NCBI GenBank assembly: GCA_018817865.1
Contig: JAHITG010000132.1
Span: forward strand, 1 to 9,892
From: Spirochaetota bacterium
GTDB taxonomy: Bacteria; Spirochaetota; JAHITG01
Length of the DNA: 9,892 nt
Direction of reading: 5' to 3'
In this document: positions 1 to 5,997 of the stretch, in pieces
Position numbering within the stretch: position 1 is the stretch's first letter
Layout: each line of letters starts with the position of its first letter
Notes under the pieces: generated by a model
What the model was told of the DNA's origin: nothing
The model's database searches: none
Seen by the model: only the letters and a program-made list of their open reading frames with translations
Translations under genes and position numbers: made by a program

Positions 1-758
1 ATCTGAGATTCGATCATCAGTTTCCCATCCATACTTCTGATACCTTCAGAAACAGCAACCAGAGCACGGCCGTATTTGGAGTAGACATTACCGATATCAT
101 CAACGATCTGCTCAAGGGATATCTTTCTCTCAGGAACATAGATCAGATGAGGCCCGTCAGACTCATCCCTTTTTCCCAGAACCGATGCACAGGTGAGAAA
201 CCCGGCATGACGCCCCATGACAATATTTATTTTTACTCCGGGTAAGGCCATATTGTCAAGGTTATCACCCATGAAGAACATGGCTACATATTTTGCAGCG
301 CTTCCGTATCCGGGTGTGTGGTCATTTTCCCTCAGGTCATTATCTACTGTCTTGGGAATATGAAAAACATGCAGTTCATAATCTTCTTTTTCTGCAATTT
401 CATTGATAATATGAGAGGTTTCTGCAGAATCATTCCCCCCGATGTATAAAAAATACCTGATATTATATTTTTTACAAATTTCGAAAACTTTTTGGCAGTC
501 TTCTTCCGTGGGCTTATACCGGCATGAACCCAAAGCTGAAGAAGGAGTCTGTGCAACCTTTTCCAGATGCTCTTTTGATTCTTTTCCCAAGTCAATGATG
601 TCTTCTTTCAATAATCCCTGAATTCCGTTCTTCATTCCAAATATAGATTCGATCTCGTCATAATTCATAGCTTCCAGAACAGCGCCTACAAGGCTCTGGT
701 TGATAACAGCGGTGGGCCCGCCTGATTGTCCAATTATCAAATTACCTCTTGGTTCCAT
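1..758 (-). CDS. pfp: Pyrophosphate-type 6-phosphofructokinase, N-terminal part (runs off the left edge)
   Basis: Phosphorylates fructose 6-phosphate to fructose 1,6-bisphosphate in cytoplasmic glycolysis, probably with pyrophosphate and reversibly. The frame is open from ATG at 758 to the edge and gives 252 codons. The N-terminal phosphate-binding loop GQSGGPTAVIN is at residues 10-20. GGND is at 107-110, PKTVDND at 135-141 (catalytic base D139) and MGRHAGF at 181-187. In E. coli ATP-PFK the positions matching D110 and K136 are glycines. Asp and Lys there are the known marks of PPi-dependent enzymes, so PPi use is inferred from these two residues. The Asn in GGND, in place of the usual GGDD, is seen in a subgroup of long PFKs. 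A strong AAGGAG lies six bases upstream of the start (765-770). It is the last gene in this minus-strand direction, separated from the radical-SAM gene by palindromes. The C-terminal half is outside the window, so total length and subgroup are unknown. Confidence 0.93.
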   Translation of the reverse strand, partial: MEPRGNLIIGQSGGPTAVINQSLVGAVLEAMNYDEIESIFGMKNGIQGLLKEDIIDLGKESKEHLEKVAQTPSSALGSCRYKPTEEDCQKVFEICKKYNIRYFLYIGGNDSAETSHIINEIAEKEDYELHVFHIPKTVDNDLRENDHTPGYGSAAKYVAMFFMGDNLDNMALPGVKINIVMGRHAGFLTCASVLGKRDESDGPHLIYVPERKISLEQIVDDIGNVYSKYGRALVAVSEGIRSMDGKLMIESQ

Positions 759-779
759 TACATTCTCCTTGTTTTTTAT

Positions 780-843
780 ATTTAATTTTTTTTATCATCA
801 TTATGTCAAATATGAATAGTATATTATTATTTATGAATGTCAA
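780..843 (-). promoter_or_regulatory. Two tandem candidate sigma-70-type promoters for the phosphofructokinase gene
   Basis: Read on the minus strand, two exact TTGACA boxes occur 34 bases apart, at 843-838 and 809-804, each within the direct repeat ATTTGACAT. The distal box is followed after 16 bases by TACTAT (821-816). The proximal box is followed after 18 bases by TTAAAT (785-780). Both -10 boxes are imperfect. The position just upstream of the AAGGAG and ATG of the phosphofructokinase is right for promoters. The repeat could instead be a regulator's binding site. Confidence 0.45.
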
Positions 844-871
844 ATTTTTTTTTAAGAATGAAATAACCGAA

Positions 872-908
872 AAGAATTTAAAATACATTGCATGTATTTT
901 AAATTCTT
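872..908. repeat. Perfect AT-rich palindrome, 16-bp arms with 5-base loop
   Basis: AAGAATTTAAAATACA is followed by the loop TTGCA and then its exact reverse complement. Read on the minus strand it is followed by TTTTC, so it could act weakly as a terminator behind the radical-SAM gene. The stem has almost no G or C, unlike a normal intrinsic terminator. Its arm core resembles that of the palindrome at 950-989, which suggests a repeat family rather than a simple terminator. Confidence 0.75.
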
Positions 909-922
909 AACTTTGCTTTCTT

Positions 923-1024
923 AACTCCAAAGGTATAAAAAAGTAATGTAAACCTTTAAAATGTATTGATAAATACATTTTAAAGGTTTTTAATCCGTCC
1001 TTTTTTAACAATACCTTTGGAGTT
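923..1024. repeat. Nested inverted repeat between the radical-SAM and phosphofructokinase genes
   Basis: The outer arms are AACTCCAAAGGTAT (923-936) and its exact reverse complement at 1011-1024. They continue inward as AAAAAAG (937-943) against CTTTTTT (1000-1006), with a four-base bulge. Inside sits a second perfect palindrome at 950-989 with 18-bp arms (AAACCTTTAAAATGTATT) around the loop GATA. A 12-bp palindrome, GAGTTTAAACTC, abuts the right side at 1020-1031, next to the radical-SAM stop codon. The whole could fold into a long two-storey hairpin in minus-strand RNA and may end or stabilise the glycosyltransferase/radical-SAM transcript. It could also be a small palindromic mobile unit. 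No gene is visible in the 283-base gap that contains it. Confidence 0.75.
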
Positions 1025-1041
1025 TAAACTCTACTTTATCT

Positions 1042-2481
1042 CTAGCCTAAATAACAGATCCCTTTGCTGTATTGATACTCTTTTGAAGAAATTTTGAATA
1101 CCTTCTTCCATATATCAAAATGCTCCATGCATAGATAAATGATTACCTTTTTATCATTTTTTCTTATCCACTCCACCATTTTACGGAACATTTCCACCCG
1201 GATAAATTCAGGATAACGCATTTTATGATCCTTTTCATCGATCAATAACTCTCCATTCAACAATTCAGCTTTTGGAAATCGCTTCTCAATAATTGGTTTC
1301 AAACTCCTGTGAAACCGTAATGCCCCAAGACTGATCCATTCAATATTTCCCTCAGCATGATCAAACATCGATCCTACTGTATTCTGATAATCCTTTTCCC
1401 ACTCCGGATAATAGATGATCGGGTCAAAATGAAATCCTACTTTATACCCCTTTTTAATAACTGTTTGAGCTGCTTTCAGACGCTCATGCAATGTCGGTGT
1501 ATAATATTCCTCCTTTTTAATACAATATGGCGTATTAAGGGACCAGGCGATCACAATATTTTTTGCAGCTTTTACTCTTAAAATATTTTCAATATTAACA
1601 CTTTTTGTCTTCAGCTCAAGGATATGGCCGGCTTCTTTAAATAAAGAGATGAAATGTTCAGAATAAGGAATGAGGTCTTCAAAGATGAGTGAATCAGTAA
1701 ATTCACCCGTACCGATCCTTAACTTCCTCCTGCTCTTTTTTAACAGCGCATCTAATTTTCTGATCATAACTTCAATATTGACCGGAATGATAATACCCGG
1801 AAAATTCGAATAATGCTGAAGATAACAATAGGAACAATCATAAGGGCATCCGAAAGCAGTATTAATAACAAAGTAATCACAGGATAGAACATTTTTTGTA
1901 CAGGGACAGTTTTTAAATAGATCAATAATCTCTCCTGTTAAATACAGGTCCTGCTTACCCAATTCCTGAATATGTTCATCTATCTTCCATTTTATCCCTT
2001 TCAGATCTTTAATAATGACATGCGGGATAGAAAAAAATTTCCGTAAAATATTCTGAACATATATATTTTTTAGAACTGAGCTTTCAATATAGATCTGTTT
2101 TGGTATAAATTTTCCTGAAAATGTATATTCTTTTCTATCGGGGATCTCATCTATCTTAGGAAGAAAAATATTTTTTCGGGAGAAAACTCTTTTTTCCCGG
2201 GATGAAAGGGGATACCGCAAGTCGATCAAGAGATCTTTTAAATGCTGATAATTAAACTGTTTTTCCTGGATATATTTTTTTACAGGATCAAGTTGGAGCA
2301 ATTCTTCCATTGAATAATGATATTTCCTCAGTATTTCAAAGATCAACCGTTTTATCTCATTCTGTTTATTCAATCCTCTGGTCACATGCAGCTGATCTGA
2401 AAGAACATTATCGATCTTTAATAAGATCTCTGTATTTTTCAGGTAATCTGAGATAGAACTCACCTTCCTCTTCTTTATCAT
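1042..2481 (-). CDS. Spore-photoproduct-lyase-family radical SAM protein
   Basis: Predicted iron-sulfur radical SAM enzyme of 479 residues, related to SplB (COG1533-type); its substrate is unknown. The cluster motif GCPYDCSYCYL holds C212, C216 and C219 in the CxxxCxxC spacing typical of SPL relatives. Further blocks shared with the family are FIPKQIYIE before the cluster, GTGEFTDSL (257-265), the WSLN stretch, and GYKVGFHFDPI. B. subtilis SplB is about 340 residues, and most of the extra length here is a Lys/Glu-rich N-terminal region before the FIPKQIYIE block. Where SplB has the hydrogen-donor cysteine, this protein appears to have E260, so spore photoproduct repair is doubtful. The ATG at 2481 has only a weak AAAGG upstream. 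A TTG at 2538 with GAGGAG at 2549-2554 is an alternative start that would add 19 residues. The gene begins inside the end of the upstream glycosyltransferase gene, which implies coupled translation. The family call is firm and the function is not. Confidence 0.88.
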   Translation of the reverse strand: MIKKRKVSSISDYLKNTEILLKIDNVLSDQLHVTRGLNKQNEIKRLIFEILRKYHYSMEELLQLDPVKKYIQEKQFNYQHLKDLLIDLRYPLSSREKRVFSRKNIFLPKIDEIPDRKEYTFSGKFIPKQIYIESSVLKNIYVQNILRKFFSIPHVIIKDLKGIKWKIDEHIQELGKQDLYLTGEIIDLFKNCPCTKNVLSCDYFVINTAFGCPYDCSYCYLQHYSNFPGIIIPVNIEVMIRKLDALLKKSRRKLRIGTGEFTDSLIFEDLIPYSEHFISLFKEAGHILELKTKSVNIENILRVKAAKNIVIAWSLNTPYCIKKEEYYTPTLHERLKAAQTVIKKGYKVGFHFDPIIYYPEWEKDYQNTVGSMFDHAEGNIEWISLGALRFHRSLKPIIEKRFPKAELLNGELLIDEKDHKMRYPEFIRVEMFRKMVEWIRKNDKKVIIYLCMEHFDIWKKVFKISSKEYQYSKGICYLG

Positions 2482-3250
2482 ATTTAATACAACCTTTCCC
2501 GTAGATCCGGCATTTCTTTCCCAATTCCTCAAGTGCAAGCTGAAGCTGCTCCTCTTTTAAAACATGAGAATTAATCATCTTTTCCAGAGCGTAGATCCTG
2601 TATTTATCCAGTCCTTTATACTTCTGGGACTGCTGATCATAATGGCCTCCCTGCTTAATGGTCAAAGCATCTCTGATCAAAAGAACCGCATATACAGGAG
2701 TAACACGCAGCCAATAATCGTAATCCTCACAGACCTCGAGAGCTTCATCGAACAACCCGACAGTATCGATCAACTCCCTCTTTAATATTACTGTGGACAT
2801 GCTGATAGAACACAGTTTAAGGGACTGTTTAAAAAGGTCACCCCACCCTTTCCTGTGGATCTTTTTAGGTTTGATAAGGCGTCTCCCCTTATACCAGGTC
2901 TCTTCAGTATGTGAAAGAAGATAATCGTTATTCTTTTTCATCGTATGCAGTTGAATTTCAAGTTTTTCAGGAACCCACTTGTCATCTGAGTCAAGAAATG
3001 CAATATAACTTCCGGATACCTGTTTTAGACCATTGTTCCTTGCTGAAGCCGGGCCGCGGTTGAACTGGTAATGGTATTGCAGCCGTTTATCCCTGATCCG
3101 GTTGACCACATCCTTTGTCTCGTCTGTTGATCCGTCATCTATCACGATCAGCTCCAGATCTTCAAAAGTCTGTTCTAAAACTGACTGGATCGCAAGTGAA
3201 ACAAAACGAGCCCTGTTATATGTAGGGATGATCACGCTTATTAAAGGCAT
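2408..3250 (-). CDS. Family 2 (GT-A fold) glycosyltransferase
   Basis: Soluble inverting glycosyltransferase of 280 residues that would transfer a sugar from a nucleotide donor to an unknown acceptor, probably a surface polysaccharide or glycan. The N-terminus ISVIIPTYNR (4-13), IDDGSTDET (37-45) and FLDSDD (85-90) are the nucleotide-binding and metal-binding DXD blocks of the GT2 family. GLFDEALEVCEDYDYWLR (165-182) carries the ED pair usually supplying the catalytic base. No signal peptide or membrane helix is seen. The C-terminus after about residue 215 is charged and helical, not recognised. The ATG at 3250 is chosen because the conserved first strand follows at once; no Shine-Dalgarno is visible. 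The last 74 bases overlap the start of the radical-SAM gene in another frame, so the two are one operon. Acceptor and sugar cannot be inferred. Confidence 0.93.
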   Translation of the reverse strand: MPLISVIIPTYNRARFVSLAIQSVLEQTFEDLELIVIDDGSTDETKDVVNRIRDKRLQYHYQFNRGPASARNNGLKQVSGSYIAFLDSDDKWVPEKLEIQLHTMKKNNDYLLSHTEETWYKGRRLIKPKKIHRKGWGDLFKQSLKLCSISMSTVILKRELIDTVGLFDEALEVCEDYDYWLRVTPVYAVLLIRDALTIKQGGHYDQQSQKYKGLDKYRIYALEKMINSHVLKEEQLQLALEELGKKCRIYGKGCIKYDKEEEGEFYLRLPEKYRDLIKDR

Positions 3251-3259
3251 AACATCTGG

Positions 3260-3287
3260 ATAATATCATATGCAGGAAAAATATCAA
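3260..3287 (-). promoter_or_regulatory. Candidate promoter of the glycosyltransferase/radical-SAM pair
   Basis: On the minus strand TTGATA (3287-3282) and TATTAT (3265-3260) are separated by 16 bases; each differs from consensus by one base. Only nine bases separate the -10 box from the ATG at 3250. The transcript would therefore start almost at the initiation codon, which fits the missing Shine-Dalgarno. In such AT-rich DNA a chance match is possible. Confidence 0.38.
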
Positions 3288-3326
3288 GAAATATTTGTGT
3301 ACATATTTTAATTTTTAAATTTTAAT

Positions 3327-3537
3327 ACCACAGAGACACAGAGGCACAGAGGGATCTTAAGTAAAAATAATTTAATCTAAGTAATAATTATTTATAAATT
3401 GATTGAAATTACAATTATTATTAATTAATAATATAAAATTTAATATTTTATCTAATTAATAAGTGTTATTGAATTAATTAAGAATATTGATGAAATTAAT
3501 AATATTTTATTCCTCTGTGTCTCTGTGTCTCTGTGGT
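3327..3537. mobile_element. CACAGAG-type inverted-repeat element with A/T-only-like interior (possible MITE or remnant)
   Basis: The left end (3327-3354) is ACCACAGAGACACAGAGG-like. The right end (3511-3537) is its reverse complement with one mismatch and one extra base. Each end also holds short tandem CACAGAG units. The 156 bases between the ends are nearly pure A/T, with imperfect hairpins such as ATAAAAT-TTAAT-ATTTTAT near 3433-3451 and stops in every frame. No clear target duplication is seen. CCACAGAGACACAGAG-like intergenic repeats recur in many unrelated bacterial genomes, as I recall, so this is probably one copy of a dispersed element. The rest of the 3251-3677 gap (3538-3677) is AT-rich leader DNA in which I see only a GGGA run near 3627, and no gene. 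Confidence 0.6.
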
Positions 3538-3677
3538 TATTGAAAAAATATTTAACTAATAATCAAATACTACACAAAAACATATTTATACCATGTAATC
3601 TAATTTTATATATAAAATATAAATAAGGGAACCAAAAAAAGCTTGAAATTAAAAAATCGTTAAATATATTAAATCAA

Positions 3678-4613
3678 ATGGCTACCAAAGAACCACAGAT
3701 CAGTATCGTTGTCCCGTTATATAATGAAGAAGAGAGCTTAAAAGAACTTCACAGCAGGATCCGCTCTAATGTCAAGAAGTATTCCTATGAAATTATATTT
3801 ATAGATGACGGCAGTACGGATCATTCATTCAGTACTTTATTAAAAATAAAGAAAACAGATAAAAATGTAAGGATCATTAAATTTAAAAAAAATTACGGAA
3901 AATCCTATGCCATGGATGCCGGATTTAAAAAAGCGGGAGGTGATTACGTTATCACTATGGATGCTGACCTTCAGGATGACCCAAATGAAATACCAAAACT
4001 GATCAATACGATAAAAACAGAGCAATTAGATATAATTTCGGGATGGAAGTATAAACGGCATGACCCTTTTTCAAAAACCATACCTTCAAAACTTTTTAAT
4101 TTTATTGTAAGGATCTTTACAGGTATTAAACTTCATGACATGAATTGCGGATTGAAGATATATACAAAAGATGCAATAAAAGATCTGAATCTATATGGAT
4201 CCCTTCACAGGTTCATCCCCGTTCTATTAAATACACAGGGTTTCCGATCAGGAGAAATTATCGTAAAACACCATTCAAGAAAATTCGGAACATCAAAATA
4301 TGGAGGACGAAGGCTTATCGTGGGACTTTTAGATTTCTTTACGATCCTCTTTCTCTCCAAATTCATGAAAAACCCGCTTCACTTCTTCGGTATTATTGGT
4401 TTGATCCTTTCAGCAGCAGGATCATTACTGGTAGGATATATTGTTTATTTAAAAATAGCTTTTGGGACTATCCAGGCCAGGTTACCCCTTCTAAACTTTG
4501 GATTACTGGCTCTGTTAATGGGTGTCCAGTTCTTTTCCATCGGACTTCTGGGGGAACTTCTTATCAGCAAATCTTTAACGAAGTCCGGTTATACGATCGA
4601 AAAGATCATATAA
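3678..4613 (+). CDS. DPM1/GtrB-like polyprenyl-phosphate glycosyltransferase, two membrane helices
   Basis: Predicted inner-membrane GT2 enzyme of 311 residues that loads a sugar from a nucleotide donor onto undecaprenyl (polyprenyl) phosphate for use outside the cytoplasm. ISIVVPLYNEEESL (8-21) and IDDGSTD (42-48) form the nucleotide site. MDADLQDDP (94-102) is the metal-binding block characteristic of dolichol-phosphate-mannose-synthase-like enzymes. SGWKYKRHD and FGTSKYGGRR (203-212) match the later conserved blocks of the DPM1-like bacterial branch. Two hydrophobic helices at about 234-258 and 270-296 anchor the C-terminus, as in GtrB. The start ATG has no good Shine-Dalgarno: the nearest purine run (GGGA, about 3627) is too far, and no better in-frame start exists after the TAA at 3624. 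It is the first plus-strand gene after the CACAGAG element and lies 133 bases before the envelope-protein gene. Which sugar is carried, and which transferase uses it, is not shown here. Confidence 0.92.
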   Translation: MATKEPQISIVVPLYNEEESLKELHSRIRSNVKKYSYEIIFIDDGSTDHSFSTLLKIKKTDKNVRIIKFKKNYGKSYAMDAGFKKAGGDYVITMDADLQDDPNEIPKLINTIKTEQLDIISGWKYKRHDPFSKTIPSKLFNFIVRIFTGIKLHDMNCGLKIYTKDAIKDLNLYGSLHRFIPVLLNTQGFRSGEIIVKHHSRKFGTSKYGGRRLIVGLLDFFTILFLSKFMKNPLHFFGIIGLILSAAGSLLVGYIVYLKIAFGTIQARLPLLNFGLLALLMGVQFFSIGLLGELLISKSLTKSGYTIEKII

Positions 4614-4706
4614 TAGCACAGACCTGATACTATAGTGACCTCCTCATTCAGCGATCAGGACCGTTTAATAGTGGATCATTTTAAGAAAATCAATTTAATT
4701 ACTTTT

Positions 4707-4736
4707 TTGAGATTCCGATAAAGAACTAAGTATAAA
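4707..4736 (+). promoter_or_regulatory. Candidate promoter upstream of the FnIII/TPR envelope protein
   Basis: TTGAGA (4707-4712) and TATAAA (4731-4736) are 18 bases apart in the gap after the glycosyltransferase. The -10 box ends only ten bases before the ATG at 4747, so a transcript from it would have almost no leader. No Shine-Dalgarno precedes this ATG. Chance matches are common in AT-rich sequence. Confidence 0.35.
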
Positions 4737-4746
4737 ATTAAATGAA

Positions 4747-5985
4747 ATGTCCATGAAAAAACTCGTATTTTCACTATTCTTTTACTGGATAATGTCAAAT
4801 GTGCTGTTATTTTCTGCCTGGGTTGACACACCGGATAAACCAGCAGACAGCAGTGAAAAAGATCTTGGGTATAGGATCGTAAAATCACTTAATGCTCAAA
4901 ATTCAAAAGGAAAAATACTCCTTACATGGCAAAAAGCGAATAAAGAAAAAATACAATATAAAATATACAGGTCAAATTCTATCATAGATAAAAGTCCGAA
5001 ACTGGAATCAGCAACTCTCCTCACTACTCTTCCGGAAGATAAAAATTCCTATTTCGATTCTGGTACTGAAGAAGAGATATACTATTACGCAATAACCGTG
5101 CTGGATAATGAGGGGAATGAAGATAAACTGTTAGCAGAAGGATACAATTTTACTATGGCGCCGATCACACAATCGGAAGTGATCGAAGAGATGCCGGTAA
5201 CCATGGAAGGGGAAGAGACAAAAAATACAAATACAGAAATTGTAAGCTTTATTTCAGCGTACCAACTTGAAGATAATAATGTGTCGATAGAATGGGAAGA
5301 TGCAACAGCAGATTCCTATGCTGTATACAGAAACACACAAATGATCAGCAGTAATGATATTTTAAAAAGTTCTACTTTTCTTGATAGCGTTTTAAAAGGT
5401 GTAGAAAATTATAAGGATGTAGAAATAAAGGAAAGCAATAATTATTATTATGCTGTTATTAAGAAAAACGCTGAAAACATTCTCCTTATCCCCGATTCAA
5501 ATTATACTACGATACCTGTTATTTATGAAAAACCAAAACCTGAACCAATAAAAGCAGAAAAGCCCATTGTTAAAAAACCAGAAATAAAACCGGAGATAAA
5601 AATAGAACCAAAAAAAATCGAAAAACCAAAAATTGTAAAAAAACCTGAATCTAAAAAAGTCATTATAAAACCAGAGCCCGTTAAAAAAAAGGTTACTATA
5701 AAAAAGAAAAAGGTCCAAAGAATCAATTATTCACTCTGGCTTGAAAATTCAATTAAAAAGTATTATTTAAAGAAGCGCTATTTAAGATCAATTAAAGAAT
5801 TAAATAAGATCGTTTATTCTAAAGCCCCTAAAAAAGTGAAACTCAAAGCTAAACTCTTTTTAGGCCGGTCTTATTATGAAAGGCAAGACTATAGAAGAGC
5901 ATTAAAATATTTTTCACAGTCTAAAGAGATATATCATATGGAATCGGATTTTTGGATAAATAAAGCATTAAAAAAAATAAGATAA
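4747..5985 (+). CDS. Secreted protein with fibronectin-III-like domains, Lys/Pro linker and C-terminal TPR
   Basis: Not a named family that I recognise; 412 residues. Residues 1-24 form a signal peptide: a Lys-Lys start (4-5), a hydrophobic core, and a plausible cleavage site after LFSA, so the mature protein is exported. Residues about 41-138 and 163-258 look like two fibronectin-III-like beta domains, each with a KILLTW/VSIEW strand, a YKIYR/YAVYR strand and a late YYYA strand. Residues 261-324 are an extreme Lys/Pro/Glu linker with repeated KPE/KKP/PKK units, like the stiff spans of TonB-type proteins. Residues 326-412 are helical with a TPR-like unit around 365-393 (AKLFLGRSYYERQDYRRALKYF). 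The very basic linker could contact peptidoglycan or acidic glycans; this is inference. The start may be ATG 4747 or the second ATG 4753, and no Shine-Dalgarno decides. The TPR membrane protein follows after 12 bases, so the two very likely share a transcript. Confidence 0.85.
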   Translation: MSMKKLVFSLFFYWIMSNVLLFSAWVDTPDKPADSSEKDLGYRIVKSLNAQNSKGKILLTWQKANKEKIQYKIYRSNSIIDKSPKLESATLLTTLPEDKNSYFDSGTEEEIYYYAITVLDNEGNEDKLLAEGYNFTMAPITQSEVIEEMPVTMEGEETKNTNTEIVSFISAYQLEDNNVSIEWEDATADSYAVYRNTQMISSNDILKSSTFLDSVLKGVENYKDVEIKESNNYYYAVIKKNAENILLIPDSNYTTIPVIYEKPKPEPIKAEKPIVKKPEIKPEIKIEPKKIEKPKIVKKPESKKVIIKPEPVKKKVTIKKKKVQRINYSLWLENSIKKYYLKKRYLRSIKELNKIVYSKAPKKVKLKAKLFLGRSYYERQDYRRALKYFSQSKEIYHMESDFWINKALKKIR

Positions 5986-5997
5986 AGGAGACAAATC

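Noticed and set aside
344..595. Open minus-strand frame of 83 codons
   Set aside because: It lies in another frame of the phosphofructokinase gene, whose own frame carries all the conserved motifs.
1042..2481. Naming the radical-SAM protein splB
   Set aside because: The donor-cysteine position appears altered, the length is much greater, and there is no sporulation context.
3327..3360. Short CACAGAG direct repeats that could suggest a CRISPR or tandem array
   Set aside because: The units are only about seven bases with no spacers, and the same pattern returns inverted at 3511-3537, so it is an inverted-repeat end.
4145..4627. Open plus-strand frame of 160 codons
   Set aside because: It is an out-of-frame shadow within the polyprenyl-phosphate glycosyltransferase; its translation has no recognisable features and its start has no ribosome site.
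4624..4660. CCTGAT...ATCAGG inverted repeat after the second glycosyltransferase as a terminator
   Set aside because: The stem is only six pairs around a long loop and no T-run follows.
5497..5726. Minus-strand Phe/Trp-rich open frames that look like membrane proteins
   Set aside because: They are the complement of the A-rich Lys/Pro linker; the Phe richness is just the reverse of AAA and AAG codons.
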